NCBI GenBank assembly: GCA_963556255.1
Contig: OY744608.1
Location: 11,238,019-11,302,018 of the forward strand
DNA length: 64,000 nucleotides
Reading direction: 5' to 3'
Source: Allolobophora icterica
Lineage: Eukaryota > Annelida > Clitellata > Crassiclitellata > Lumbricidae
Positions 63,710 through 64,000 of this stretch are shown one piece after another. Below the pieces are notes generated by a model. The model searched no databases. It had not been told where the DNA came from and worked only from the letters and a program-made list of their open reading frames with translations. Numbering within the stretch: the stretch's first letter is position 1; each line of letters begins with the position of its first letter. Position numbers and translations under genes: made by a program.

Positions 63710-64000
63710 ACACATTTGCATTCAATGGAAGAAATGTAAATGAACTCCTATCGTGTCTAGATCACATCTAATGCATGTCTAGGTCAGTGGGTTCAGATAA
63801 GCACATGTTACATTCTTCACGGCATCTGAAACGCTTGCCATTTAGATTTTCAATGGATTAAAGAGTTTAATATTTATGAATTGATCGATGGCTTGTCAGT
63901 CTGCTCCGCGATTATGCATTCAATTTCCGACGGCCATCAAACGCTATAAATTCTGTGGAAGCCTCTGAAGTCCGACAGACAGATCTGCGGAAGTCGAAAT
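63710..64000 (+). promoter_or_regulatory. PIN-E promoter, TATA box at 63945-63951, start codon cut by the window edge
   Basis: It is collinear with the PIN-B promoter to the last base: CGCTATAAATTCTGTGGAAG, CCGACAGACAGATCTGCGGA, AGTCGAAAT. The final AT (63999-64000) are the first two bases of the expected ATG. A further inhibitor gene should begin here. Confidence 0.78.

Overview
This is eukaryotic, intron-rich, repeat-dense genomic DNA from an animal. I see no operons and no bacterial features. Frequent TAGGCCTA words, long introns, and abundant LINE, piggyBac, mariner and hAT remnants suggest a marine invertebrate, perhaps an ambulacrarian (echinoderm or hemichordate). That placement is a guess; the sequence does not settle it.

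The main content is a tandem cluster of small secreted protease-inhibitor genes of the potato inhibitor I / eglin type (MEROPS I13). The exons are too short to stand out as long ORFs. I recovered them by aligning paralogous blocks and reading splice sites and frames. Each gene has five exons: exon 1 (46 nt, signal peptide), exon 2 (27 nt, short linker), exon 3 (38 or 41 nt, ending in a Phe/Trp-Pro ... Gly-Met motif), exon 4 (51 nt, helix of the type T-x-x-Q-A-x), and exon 5 (about 105-114 nt, reactive-site loop, Arg-rich support strand and stop). I call the copies PIN-A (exons 3-5 only, about 0.9-5.3 kb), PIN-B (15.06-22.6 kb, with a second candidate last exon at 22.87 kb), PIN-C (26.7-36.0 kb, no exon 2 found), PIN-D (38.6-45.5 kb, best preserved) and PIN-E (promoter only, with its start codon cut by the window's right end). 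The inferred P1 residue differs between copies: Gly, Gly, Arg and Lys, with a loop deletion in PIN-A. Exon 1 and the TATA promoter are almost unchanged, so the array looks like a diversifying inhibitor family.

Layout: 1-10.5 kb, PIN-A and its 3' block, invaded by a long-TIR DNA transposon flanked by TA repeats. 11.85-13.99 kb, a decayed piggyBac element containing palindromic CRE-like repeats. 14.3-26.4 kb, PIN-B unit. 26.4-38.3 kb, PIN-C unit, with LINE remnants and a hAT element that has perfect 8-bp target duplications. 38.3-48.5 kb, PIN-D unit, with a hAT-type MITE and a mariner insertion whose empty site survives next to PIN-C. 48.8-61.7 kb, a diverged segmental duplication of non-inhibitor DNA; its second copy carries a 5'-truncated LINE, a TA-duplicating transposon inside that LINE, and a nearly intact piggyBac gene. 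61.8-62.5 kb, an RTE-like LINE remnant. 62.7-64 kb, the promoter block of PIN-E.

The only clearly intact non-inhibitor gene is the piggyBac transposase (two exons, 639 aa, catalytic Asp residues present). An acidic 205-codon ORF on the minus strand at 49.2-49.8 kb is unexplained.
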